DNA of 64,000 bases from Papaver somniferum (lineage: Eukaryota > Streptophyta > Magnoliopsida > Ranunculales > Papaveraceae), in contig NC_039362.1 in NCBI RefSeq assembly GCF_003573695.1, positions 110,773,120 to 110,837,119 on the forward strand, in the 5' to 3' direction. This document shows positions 36,323-48,331 of this stretch, one piece after another. Each line of letters opens with the position of its first letter. Within the stretch, counting starts at the first letter, position 1. Both the position numbers and the translations under genes were made by a program. The notes beneath the pieces are model-generated. The model was not told where the DNA came from. It made no database searches and worked only from the letters and a program-made list of their open reading frames with translations.

Positions 36323-36569
36323 TTAAGTCCCTTGCTTACTGAGGAAAGCTGTGTTCCCCAGTCAGCATTAAAGGGTGATTTTCCAGCCATAAATAATAAT
36401 ACCAGTAATTGAACTTAGTCGTAAGTTGAGACGTTACCGGATTTATAGAGCATGAGCAAACCACGACTTGATGAAGGATTCAATGTCATGATTGGAGCGT
36501 CGTTTGATGAGCATAAATTGGCGTTGAACCGCTGGTTTGGAAATAAGGATTAATCCTTTTTTTTTATTT
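36323..36569 (+). other. Region between A 3' LTR and antisense gene
   Basis: No coding frame. It would have to hold the promoter of the plus-strand PMD gene. Confidence 0.4.
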
Positions 36570-39500
36570 CACGACCAGAGCTCCATCACGCCTTCATCTT
36601 CATCACGTCCGAGCATCAGGAGTTTTTGCCGGAGCTCCGATCGCCGCCGACCGTCGCCGCCACTGTCCAGCCAGTTTCCGGCCGGCGCCGACCAAGTGAG
36701 CGATTTTTTTTTTTGTTGTTGTTTACATGAATTTCATGAAGTGATCATGTTGAGATCATATACATGTGTATACAATTGGTGTGAGTTTTATGAAAAACCC
36801 TAGTTTTTGTAAACGTATGTTCGTTCGACCGTTAGTTTTGTAAACTAACTATAATCCCTGATTTAGGAGAGATTTTTTTTTAGTATATGAACCTAGGTTC
36901 AGTGATAAAACTTAGTTTATGAGATTTCATGTGTACCAAGGTTCTATCATAAAAGAAGTGAATTTTCATGAAATCGGAATAATCCTTCATTTTAAAGACA
37001 AATAAAGATGACACGAAGGAAAATATGTATGATGAACTTATGTCCAGTGATAAAAAATTTCTTATGAGCTTTCATGTAAATACAAAACTTTATCATATGT
37101 ATGAGATGTGAGCTTTCACATTATTTTTTTAAATAAACCTTCGTTTTAAAGACAAATAATGACGATACGAAGGATTTTTTTTATATATATATATATGCAG
37201 CCGTGACATATATTGTGTAAAATATGATGGTATATTTTATTTTCATGAATTAGATAAAAATCTTGAGAATTTATGTAAGCAATGTTGCATTAATTGTTGC
37301 TTTTTCGAAAAATCAGAAACGTGGGTTTTGAGGAACCTTCGAAGATAGACAATATATTTATGATGAAATATTTTATTGTTGTAAACTTCATAGGTAAGTT
37401 TTGTGAATGTTCACATTATGAAAATTGTGTCCGTGATTTTATGAAAAATCAGTTTCGAAATTAATAAAGTTTCGTTCGTTTTTTGTAGTTTTCGAAGAGA
37501 CGAACGATTTTGAGGCGTTAACTCTACCGTTACTATCACTATTGTTAGTGGAAGTACAAAAGGCAAGAGTTAATAGTTACCATTTTTTGCCGTATTTCCT
37601 TGATTCGTGTCTGGACGGCATACTGAAGTAGAATGTAGTGTGAACCTTTACAGCTACTCAGCAAAGCTGACCAATTCCCAAGCTGACGACGCCTCGAGGG
37701 AAGAGATGTGCGTTGATGATGGTATCTCCAGAGATGAGACATGCATGGATGAAACTTCCGTTGGGGGAGACGAAGACGAAATCCCTGGGATTAAGAATGT
37801 CGCGAACATAGATGATTCATTCTTTGAAAAAGATATTCCAGGAGCTGAGCAACATTTGAAATCCCCAGTGTATCGTCTTTTGATAAATCCAAGAACTGTT
37901 ACTCAGAAGAAATTGGTGACTCCTAAGACAGTGATTCGATTTTGTCTTGAACGAGGGGTCTTCACCTCATCAATCATAGAGTTTAAGCTTTCTCGACGAC
38001 CTTTGGAGAAATTTGCCGGCTGGGCGAGGCATATGTTGGGTTTTCCTCATGTGAGGACTATGCTTGACCAGGCGCAGGTGATGAGAGCTATTCAAGCTTC
38101 TGGAGAGTTGTTCATTTATCATGACGCAAGTGGTATTGTGGCTCTGTTTTCTCGCTGGTGCATTCCCACTCACACTTTCATATATAGATGGGGAGAGTTT
38201 ACCATTACCTTAGAATATGTAGTGGCTATGATGCATCTCCCAATCACAGGCAATCTTCCTGGGGACCTTTCAGATGAGGAGACCGCCGTTTCTCATGTCT
38301 TGAAAGCTGCAATGGAGAAAGCGAATAAGGCTGGTAGTAAAGGATGCTATGCTTCCTGGTTGACACACTGGTGGCCCAAAGACGAGGTTTCTGATAAACC
38401 CCTCGACGATATGTTACCCATTGCTGCTTTCTTATGTTTATGGTTGTCCAGAGACGTTTTTGAAGACAGTGGAAACTTGTTGAAGCCTTTTGTGATTCCC
38501 TTTGCTATTAAGATGGCTCAAGGTGAGCAACTTCCGATAGGTAGTTTATTCTTAGGCTCCTTGTATTACAACCTGGACTCCTTGATTATAGAATCCAGTG
38601 TGTCGAACGACTTAATGAAGATTGAGTGTTATGCCATAACACGATGTTTCTTCAATCTTTGATGTGGGAGCATTTTAAGAATTATGCACCTACTCCACGT
38701 AATTTTTTGCAAGGACCGAATACTGATGCGCGCCATACTTTCCCTGAGAAAGATAATGCTAGGATCATATGTTGGTCCACAAAGCAGCCTCGTTCTAAAA
38801 TACGCTTTGTTGATGTGTTAGATGAAGAATTTGAGTTCAATTTTCGCCCGTGGGTGTCAGTCCCTGATTATGTTTCTCAGCCGATGACTTTCAATACTGG
38901 ATAAAACGCGAGTTTGACGTCCGGTGCGCATCTGAGTGGTGGTGAAAGATCTTTCATATTGAGTTGCACCCCTGGTCATTTGCTATCAGTCACGTTTGGA
39001 GAGCTTTCAGTGGAGGAGTATAACATTGATAGAGCAGCTCGACAAATGGGTATGGATCAGTGTGTTCCAACCATACAGAGAAGGAAGCCATCAGTTGAGA
39101 AACTCAGGACTCATTTGGATCACGTGGATGGGAGTAGCTACTGGTTTCTAGGTTCTGATATATTCACCTATGTAACCCCAGGTTATGTAGAATTCTGGGA
39201 TCAGCAACTTGGGCGTTTGCGTGGCTTTGTAAGATTTCCCAGACCTCCATTCAAGAATCTTCCTTCGGCTAGATGATTTCCAGTCGACCAAGATTGAAGT
39301 ATCTTTCTGGTGATAAACGAAAGTCGTCTCCAGGATGCTCTCAGGTATGTTTCTTCATATAATCTTCACGAAATTATAAGAACTGTATTCTGATTATATT
39401 ACTGGATTTCACCACAGGACGGTCGTAATATACGACCTCGAATCGGTGTAGATTTCTCAGAGACTGAGGCGGTTATTCATGGCGGAGAAGGCAGGCATAA

Positions 39501-41342
39501 AGGTTATAAGTTGTTACCCAATACCCTAAAGTCCCCAGTTGGCGCTTTGGTGAGTTCCCAATATTTCTCACCGTGACTTTCATTGCTATTAACATTAGAA
39601 TCATGAAGCAAATGTTGTTAAGTTTGTTGTAGAATTTTACTCCATCGAGTCTTGAAGGTCTTCAATTTTCTGCTACTGAACAAGCAATCGCTGATTTGAG
39701 TGACGAAGAAACTGTAAGTATTTCTTCACATGTTCAAATGTGGTGCTTCATGGATGAAAATATTGATTGTAAAGGACGTGTACAGGAGGATTTCATCATG
39801 GAGATGGAGAATTCTGGAACTCAATCATCCTCTGGGAAGGGGAATGGAGGTAATTCCCAAGATTCGGAGTCGGATGGAAGTGATGTTCCTCTTGTCGTTG
39901 ATGTGGACAATTCCAACCCCTTGGACACTTTGGAGACTCCTAAAGTAAGTATATATCCTGTATATTCTTCGTAGAAGTATAAAAGTGCTGACTTGTGAAT
40001 GAATGAATGAGAACCCATGTGAATATATGAAAACTTAGTCGAACTTCGTCGTCAGAAAATTCAGAACCCAACTTTTTAGTAAAAACGCTGTAGAATCTTC
40101 GTCCGGAGTCGGATTTTGATGATCTGCATGTGCAAATTCAGGACCGGAAAATTTCCAAGATTTTCGAAAGAAGATTTTTAAGTTTTGAGCACGTTCAGAG
40201 CTTGAAAAAGGCGAAATAGTAAACTTCCAGGAGACTTCCAGAACTTTTTCAGATTGCGCATCACTTGATATTTTGGCCACATCTACCCGCTCATTCATCG
40301 GATTGTCATGAAATATTGATATGTCATAGAGGACATCCATACAAAGAGAATGGAATATTACCCATTCTCAGATTCCTTGTATATTGCTCCCAGTCCGTCT
40401 CTTAGTACAGGGCAGAGTTCAGTTTCTTCAGATGGACTCATCGTAAAACGTGTTTTCATGACTTTCATGTTATTTGCTCGTTCCTTGAATGTAGTATGAT
40501 GAACTTTGATGATATTTCCTTGCGGGTATACTGTGTTTCATAATCTCGTTTGGCTTCGTGACTCTAACCTTATGTAATCTTCGTATTAGGTGCTAAATAC
40601 CGAAGTTGAGGATATTGGAGCCAATGATGATAACTCTAACCCTTACGAAGTTATTGATGAAGAGACGTCCATCCCTGCACTTAGAGGCCATGAGAAGGTC
40701 GCTGCTGATGTTATGGAAAACCAGATGGTTGTTGCCTCAGTGATAGAAGAAACCGAGATAGCAGCGGAGAATACCGAAGGAACTGTTGCTTTGGTCGTGG
40801 AAGCTGCTCCAGTGACTGAGAACCGTATAATAGTGTATGAATATCCAACTGCAGGGGTTGCTTTCGATCCTCCATTTAACACTTCACTCATGTATCATGA
40901 ACTGGTCAGTGGATTCAGCGTTCCCATTGGATATGCACGCTTGTACGAGACGATATGGAAGAAGTTTGGCCACATGATCGTTGACAGGAACCCTGGGTGT
41001 GCTTATGCTTTAACCATGCAAGTAGGCGTTATCTTGAATGTCGTGAGTGATATGCATACGAGACCCAGGAATACCGTGACTCCAGATATACTCTTTGATT
41101 GGGAATTTAACTTGGAGAATTCAGAAAGACTTGGCCTCAACGTGAAATGGCTTCGTAAGAAAATAAACGTTATCAAGGATTCATGTGAAAAGAACATACC
41201 CTTTCCCAATGATGCTGTGGAGGAGAAGGAGGACAAGATTTCCAAGCTGACCGAGGAGTTGAACAAGGAGAGGGCGGCTTTGCAAATCTTGAAGGATGCT
41301 GATGAGCGAAAGCCTTTTCTTGCTGATCTCTTGAACTTCTGA
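36570..41342 (+). pseudogene. Antisense PMD (plant mobile domain) gene of A, six exons
   Basis: Runs against gag. A Ser/Pro-codon-rich 5' UTR exon ends at 36695 (AA|GTGAG). Exon 2 is 37654-39344 with a likely ATG at 37706. Exons 3-6 are 39418-39549, 39633-39713, 39786-39944 and 40590-41342, all with GT-AG borders and all in phase 0. Exon 2 encodes a plant mobile domain (aminotransferase-like PMD family; motifs RRPLEKFAGWARHMLG, RWGEFTITLEYVV). Exon 5 is acidic and Ser-rich. Exon 6 ends in a coiled coil. Exon 2 carries a frameshift near 38640, a TAA at 38902-38904 and a shift near 39275, so this copy is probably inactive. PMD proteins are known from host silencing factors and from transposons. 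Confidence 0.8.
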
Positions 41343-41611
41343 ACTTCTGAGAGACGTGAGGTTTATACTTGGGTTTTGATATTTAGATGGTTTTGGATTA
41401 ACTGATGGTTGAGGATTTTCTTGTAGATTTGATAGAGATTTTCCTTTACGAAATATGAACTGAATTTTGATAAATTGCTGAATTCAAATACTGATTGCAA
41501 GTATTGCAAATGTTTTGGAGGAATTGAAATACAAATGAAAGAAAATCCTAAATGTTAAATCCCAACGCCAGGAGTGCTTCAAACGCCCAATACCTTAAAT
41601 GTCCAATAATT
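41343..41611. other. Short spacer between antisense PMD gene and integrase remnant
   Basis: AT-rich spacer where the two genes meet tail to tail. Nothing else is seen. Confidence 0.4.
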
Positions 41612-42100
41612 TCAGATAAATGCCTTGAGTCAATTTTCGTGAATTACTGGTAGGGTTCTGCCATCTGTGTTGGTCAATTTGTAGTATCCTCCGGCCACAG
41701 ACTCAGCGACCATGAATGGTCCTTCCCAATTGGAGTTCCTTGTAGAATGAAGACCGCGTTGAACTACTTTGAGAACCAGGTTTCCTTCATGAAACTTGTT
41801 GGGCTTGGTCGATCATTCCTTGAATATCTTCCGCTGATTCAGAATTCCCTGTTTGATGGAATTCCAAGATTGTGTCCCATATGGACACTCGCGCGGAAGA
41901 GAGTATCCAGCATAGTGTTGATCATGCTTAGCCAAGTCTTCAGAAATAAACCTCTCGATGGAGTGACCTATTTGAAGAAGTTCTGAACCCAACCATTGAG
42001 TGTAATATTGCTGAGGTGAAGTTACCCACTCGTAGCTTTTGATGACTGCTAAATTATTCATGGGGAGAAGTCCCTGGACCATAGTAGCGTATTTGAACAT
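41612..42100 (-). pseudogene. Integrase C-terminal remnant of A
   Basis: The minus-strand frame reads through two TGA stops (41815-41813 and 41632-41630). It contains FHEGNLVLK then WEGPFMV and YYKLTNTDGRTLP, which is the C-terminal module typical of gypsy integrases. The zinc-binding and DDE catalytic parts are gone. It directly follows the protease region, so a deletion joined protease to the integrase tail. Confidence 0.75.
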
Positions 42101-44338
42101 TAGTAATATTGGAGCAAGAGGAGGAATAAGACTTTCCTGAGCTCGAAACCTTCTGACAAAGGTGTGCGGACTCCAAGTTCTTGCGTAAGACCCATCAGAG
42201 CTGTTACTTCTTCCATATGCTCAAACGGTGGTGAGTCCTCTGCTTCGTCTTCCGACTCGGAATCCTTGCCGATGACAGGATGTGTTGAAGGCATCGTTGT
42301 TCTTTCAGCATGGATCCAAGTTCTCCCATGGACCATGTCGTATCCAGGGTCTTCCCGGATTATGAAAAACTTGGCCTCAGTGCAGATCAATCTTTCCGTA
42401 ACTTTGAGAGTGATGAAGCTGTATGCATTTCTGGAGATTCCTTCGTGGTCCCTGATTTCTATGGGAGCGTGGGTGGATTCCCGTCGAGTAATACCAGCAT
42501 CTCTGAGAGTTTTCAAAGGGATGATGTTGACGGCGGTACCAACATCGACGAATGCCCTCTTGAATTCATTTCCTTTAATGTGCACTGTGGTGAGAAGTCC
42601 CCAGTCATACATTTCTGTGTCGGTGGCTGAAGGTCCGGTGGTGGTATCTTGGATCAGCGGACGTCTTCCGGACACGATGTGGTTCAGTGCAGCAAACATG
42701 TCTTTCCTTTGAGCTTTCGAAAGATACAACAGCTCGCAGACATGTTCGATCAGAGATTGGACCGTTTCCTTGACAGGAGGTTCAGAGATGGTAAAAGTTC
42801 TGACTGGGAGGGGGTTTTTGTGCACCCCCTCAGTCCCCAGGTTGAGATCTCCTGATTCGACCTTTTCTTTGAATATGCGCTTCAAAATTTTGCAATCACT
42901 CGTGGGATGGTTGACGTATCTATGGAAGCGACAATACCGAGGATTTTCCATGGCCTCTTCAGTTGGTTCCTTCTTGACATAAGGCAATTTGATTGCGCCG
43001 TCTTGAATCCAGGCATCGAGTAGTTCATTAACTTCTTCCATTGAACAGGGAAAATCAGGTGCTTCTGGATCTTCCGTATGCTGAGGAGGGATTTTCGAAT
43101 TCTCCTTCTTGTGTGTCTTTGAAGGGGTGGAGGAAGTATGCTTGTGTTGTGGTTCTGCTTTTCGCTTACTCCCTTCCGCGACAACATTTGTTGAAGGTTG
43201 CAAGTTATACTGTTTGTTGATCAAACGCCTGCTTCCTCGAGTGTCTTTTGAATCTTCAGTCTTTGTAGACTTTGCTCTTTCCAAAAGAGCGGGTGCAGTG
43301 GTTGCCGACCTCTTCGCAGCTTCGTGAAGCTCTGATAAATTCTGGAATCGAAGGTTTTATAGCAAGGCCCTGTAGACCGGGAGCATGCCATTGATGCACA
43401 AGTCCACCAGTTGTTGCTCCGTGACGTTTAGGTCATGACAATCCAGGGCTTGGACTCTGAATATTTTCACATAAATTGGGATTTTCACTGACCCTCTGAA
43501 ACATCCTTCCAAGGTCGGAGAGGGTGACTTGTTCTGACACAAAGAAGTATTTCATGTAGAATGCGTTAATCATTTCTCCCCAATTGTTGATAGTCACTGG
43601 TGCGATGTTGTTATACCAGGTGTATGCTCTGCCTTTCAGAGATTTTGAGAATTCCTTGAGACGGACGACATGATTTTGTTCATGTTCTCCCAGGCATTCG
43701 AGAAAACGAGAGACATGTTCCCTAGCATTGCCAGTTCCATCATATAAGGTGAAGGTTGGAGAAACGTAACCTTTGGGGAGTGGAGTCCTCTGCGTAGCGG
43801 CAGGATAAGGAGGTTGATGACGATGGACATGCGATGTTTTGTCTTTTCCACGGTTCTCCAAAAGGTGCTCCAGATCCTCGCGAGTGATGAAATTCGATGA
43901 TCCCTTCGCTGATGAGTTGTCTGCAGCAGTTTTATGGACTTCGTCGTCTTCTACTGTATGGATTAGAATTACTTCAGGACCGTCGTCTGAGGATTTCTCC
44001 TTCTCCTCTCCCTTATCTTGAGTCTTCTCTGACATCTTGTTAGTAAGAGTTTTGAGATAATTACACAGCTCCTTCTGTGTAGTAGCCATGTCAGTCTGGT
44101 TCTTTGCAAGAGTCTCCTGCGCTTTGATAAGATCAGCAATGGTAGGTGGTGGATCTCCTCTGACTTCTTCAGGATGTCGTACGGACAGTGGATGACCTTC
44201 GACGTGAGGAGGAGTAATGTCACCACCATCATTGTTGGAGGTCGGAATTGTCTCTGGGATATTCCGATTGTTGTTGTTGCTAGTGCTAGCACGGTTTGCG
44301 TTAGGATTTGTAACTGAACCTGACCTGAGATCAACCAT
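42100..44338 (-). pseudogene. gag-pro: Gag-protease of A
   Basis: ATG at 44338 (MVDLRSGS) opens Gag. The core motif GRAYTWYNNIAP and the following helix region fit retrotransposon Gag. Frameshifts near 43490 and 43350 disrupt it; the DCHDLNVTEQQLVDLCING stretch continues in a second frame. 43284-42100 is open. It has a CX2HX4HX4C knuckle (42933-42892) like that of family B, and a protease whose catalytic motif is DVG (42546-42538, context FVDVGTAVN) instead of DTG or DSG. The usual LGRPW block is changed to HGRTW. RT should follow but is deleted. Confidence 0.85.
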
Positions 44339-44375
44339 CTTGTGAAATTGTTAGATTGCAACCGAGAAAATGATC

Positions 44376-44392
44376 TCCCACTTTGGTCGCCA
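44376..44392 (-). promoter_or_regulatory. Primer binding site of A (tRNA-Arg type)
   Basis: TGGCGACCAAAGTGGGA, 3 bp inside the LTR on the minus strand. From memory it matches the 3' end of a plant tRNA-Arg with one mismatch, and Ogre elements are known to use tRNA-Arg. Confidence 0.65.
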
Positions 44393-44395
44393 ATC

Positions 44396-47300
44396 TGTAG
44401 ATGGAGAAAAACGATTTGCTGGTTTTTAAGGAATTGAGGAGACGACCGTACGGAGGAGACTCATCGAACCGAGCGAAATGTTAAACCTCACACAAATGCA
44501 CCGCTGCAAAGGGGGTGCTTTAGATTTGAGAGATCAATCTGTAGTACTCTGGCCTAAAATCAAGACAATGACTGTTCCAGAGTAAATTCGGTCACAAGAG
44601 AGGATGGGTTGATCTGTAGGAGGGAAGCTGAGAAATGTGTGGAATCAATGGTAATCAAAGATTATGGGTGTGTGAATTCCGAATACGTAAGCTCTGAGTG
44701 ATTGAAATTGCTCAATTGAGAGTAGCTTCTCAATTGATGAATTGATGATCTCGTGTTGTCGATGAGACGTGAGATTAATGATACCGATGATGCCTATTCA
44801 ATCATGATTCAGAGACTTATTTATATTGCTGGAATTGTAGACACCATGATTCCATGAAGTGTGACAGTTGATGGAATCAAGGAGTGGGGAAGTGGAGATC
44901 GTGTTTGAAACCAGTTGCTCAACGTGTGGAGACTTGGTCGATTTTTCACCCACTACCTCGTGAATTCCTTCAACTGATTGCACGACTTGCTCACGTTCCA
45001 TCGTGTATTTGAACACACGTGCCTTAGACCGCCAGACCAAAACCCTAAGTGATATCCCCCCAAGTGACACGATTGACGTCTCGTGGCTTGTTAGTCAATT
45101 GATTACTTCGTGGTTTGATGGGACGATGAGTCCATGTAGTCGTTGAGTTGAACATGATGTTCTGAAACTCATGAATTGAACATGTCATGAGACAGAGGTA
45201 TAGTTCTTACGATGAAGTGAGCAAGTATTGCTCATTCAATGGATCGTTGAATATCGATTGTTGAACCAATATTCCTTGGTTTGAGCAAATATTCCTCATC
45301 TGAGCAAATGCTGCTCATGTGATGAATTGTTGAATATTTGATCGTCTGAGCATGTGTTGCTCATCTGATGGATTATTGGCAGCGTACCAAAAATATTAAT
45401 TAAAGTACTGGTTGTTGAACCGAGCATAATTAATAAGATTAATGACCATGAGGTCGTCGTAAAATTATTAAGGTTAGAATCTGGAATGATGATCCTTGGA
45501 TTCCGAAACCCTAATTTGATCAATTGATGATCAATTCATGGTTCGTCAGAAGTTTAACCATGGGACGAAGGAGGGAGCGACTACATGGGACCGTGGATCA
45601 ACCATGTAGTGTCCATATGCTCACGTGAGCAAATACGAAGAACTCCTGAAGAGTTGACGATTTGTTGGTGGAAGAATGATTAAATGCTGGCTTAATCATT
45701 TATTCAAAATGCTCGTCTGAGCCTTAGGTGAGAAAACCTAATTAATTATGACGAGGCGAGGGACCGAACATGGAGTCATGAAACCGGACCTGGGTTTTCC
45801 CGTGACCGCCTGACGATCACTTCATGAAAATCCAAAGTGTTTGGGAGAGTTTTTGACCTAATACGAGCAATTGTGCAAATTAGGTCAAAACTGTGAAAAT
45901 TGATGGGACCGGCTTCCGTGAGGCAAAGAGCCAATCTTCGTCGGTCAAGATAGCGTGCTCATGTCCCCAAGGCGTCCGCGTCTCAGTCCTGAGAATTTTG
46001 ATATTTTCTGGCGTGCAATTGAGCATCCATTCGAGAAAATATGTCATATTAGGGTTTCGACGAAACTGAGGAAAACACCATGAGATGATGAAAAATAATT
46101 ATAAAATAAGGAATAAGGAGGCGTGGGACCGCCGTGGTCAATGCATGGTCGGACGGTCGTGACCGCGGTCCCGTGGTGCCTTTTCCTTAATTTTATAATA
46201 TTTTGATGATTTTATGAAAAATTCATGAACTTTGAGAAATTTGATGAATTTAGGGAGTTTCCATGAATTGAAGGAGTTTTCATGAGTTCAAGGAAGCAAA
46301 AAATATTAAAATAATAAAAACAAGGGCGTGTGGGACCGTGGAAGGGATGGCCGGTGGGCTAGGGCCCGGTCCCACGAGTTTCCCTAATTTTTTAATATTT
46401 TTAGGTATTTTGATGATTTGAGGGAATTTTTCCTAATTTGAGAGAAATACCATGAAATCAAGGAATTTGATGAATTCAAGGAAAACTAATAATAATAAAA
46501 TAATAAAACAAAGGGGCGTGTGGGACCGGCTAGGGCATGGCCGGCCGGCCAAGGCCCGGTCCCACAAGTTTTCATAATTTATTTTATTTTATTATTATTT
46601 GATGATTTGTACAAAAATACCATGAAATCAAGGAGTTTTTTCATAAAATTAGAGAAATAATAATAATAATAATAAAATAATAAGGAACAGTGGGGTGTGG
46701 GGCCGGTTGGGACCAAGGCATGGCCGGTTGGCCAATGGTCATGCCCCACACTCCTTTCCTTAATTTTATATTATTTTTTATGGATTTATAGAAGTACCAT
46801 GAAACCGAGGAGTTTCCTCGAGACGAAGGAAATTTGATAAAAATGAGAGAATTTTCATCAAATCATGAAAAATAATAAAAATGCATTAAAAATATAAAAC
46901 TGGCGTGGGATTGACCACGACACGGTCGGTTGGTCGTGTGTCCGTGCTCCCAGCACCCTGGTCAATATTTTTAATTATTTATTATTTTCTTCTCTATTTT
47001 GCATAGGTTCATCGTTTCGTTGTATTTTTGAAATACTCGTTCGTGCGGTGATTGTTAGTGTATCGTCATTGGATACACCTTCACCATTTGAATCGGGGCT
47101 TACTTAGAGGTAGCTCAGACGCCCGGTTGTTGATTATTTATTACTAATTGTGGAATTCAGTGGAGAATAATCACAAAACTGAGTCATAAGATGTTTATTA
47201 TTAATTCATAGGATCAGCTGAGGATACGACTACGAATTCAGGATAATAAAGTGAGCATTACCATTCCATGGGATCGTAGATTCGACCATAGAATCAGAGT

Positions 47301-47899
47301 AATTAATATTTATCTATTACCATTTATGAGACCAGTTGTGGATTCGATCATGAAATCGGAGTAATGAGATAACATGGTTATTGCTATTCTATGAGATCAA
47401 GTCGTGGATTCGATCATCGAATCAGAACAATTGTTATTGCCATTCCATGGGACCAGTCGTGGATTCGACCATGGAATAAGAGCAATTGTAATTAGGAATA
47501 ATTAACTTTGTGGCTCTATACTAGCAGAGCAAGATGTCTAGGAGCATTAATTATCCCTATATGAGCTTGTCGGTAAGTCATATCCTTTATATAGTCAGGG
47601 TAAACTTGTTGTTTGTTCCTAAAGACGTTATCACTCTATACTAGCAGAGAAAGCTGTCTAGGAGCCGTCCATCACGTGATGCTATACAGAAATAATCACT
47701 GAAAGTATTCAGTATTCATGAGATATGCCGTTGTCCAGTCGTGAGACTACATATCAACATGTACTCTGAGAGAAGGTACTCCCCGTTGAGAATTCGATGA
47801 GAGACCCGTGTCTCGATACTCACGTCTGATTGTTGAATCAGAGCTTCGTATAATTATGAGTTTACGAATTTAGCCTTTGTCGAAAATCCACCATCTACA
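44396..47899 (-). repeat. 5' LTR of A (3504 bp)
   Basis: Pair of 32837-36322. It carries the same hairpin ladder, GAGCA mini-hairpins and 57 bp palindromic repeats. The frames that look open in it are also open in the other LTRs only because the DNA is similar. Confidence 0.92.
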
Positions 47900-48331
47900 C
47901 CTTTATTTTTTTCGTCTCTTTGTCATTTTGTGACAAATAGGGGGAGAAATATATGGAGTAAACAATTGATAGTGGTATTGATTTATATTGATTGGTATCA
48001 CTAAGGGAAAGGACATTGGTTCTTAAACGTTTATCTAACAAAAAAGTAAAAGCATATACTAAGGGGGAGTAGCATATCATATGATGCTTGTAGTTATATG
48101 GACTACAAGGGAATAACAAAGACGCACGGATTGATAAAATCTATCTATCTTACCTTTAGGGGGAGTATTAACTTTGTTATTATAATGTCAACAACGGCAT
48201 TTAAGGATTGAATGTATACAGGTTATTGTGTTGTTGAATTCGGGAATCAAGCATATGTGTAATGAATTCTTGTAGTTTTTTTATCCATATGATGTAAGAG
48301 TTTTGTCACTAAAGTTGACAAAGGGGGAGAT
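47900..48331 (+). other. C' 3' internal end with polypurine tract
   Basis: Resumes C' after A. AGGGGGAG occurs three times (about 47938, 48063, 48159) before the true tract AAAGGGGGAGAT at 48320-48331, which touches the LTR. Confidence 0.7.

Larger units (their letters stand above)
32837..47899 (-). mobile_element. A: complete 15 kb Tat/Ogre-type gypsy element, RT-less, with antisense PMD gene
   Basis: LTRs of 3486 bp (32837-36322) and 3504 bp (44396-47899) with inverted ends TGTAGATGG/CCATCTACA and duplication CCTTT. The primer site next to 44396 shows that it reads on the minus strand. Internally it has gag-protease (44338-42100), a scrap of the integrase C-terminus (42100-41612), and a spliced gene on the plus strand (36570-41342). 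RT, RNase H and the integrase core are deleted. It is non-autonomous. Confidence 0.92.

Noticed and set aside
36537..36803. Open frame rich in Ser, Pro and Arg
   Set aside because: It crosses a clear splice donor at 36695; it is better explained as the 5' UTR exon of the PMD gene plus intron.
42164..43327. Plus-strand frames opposite to gag-pro of A
   Set aside because: Shadows of the minus-strand frame that carries the knuckle and protease motifs.
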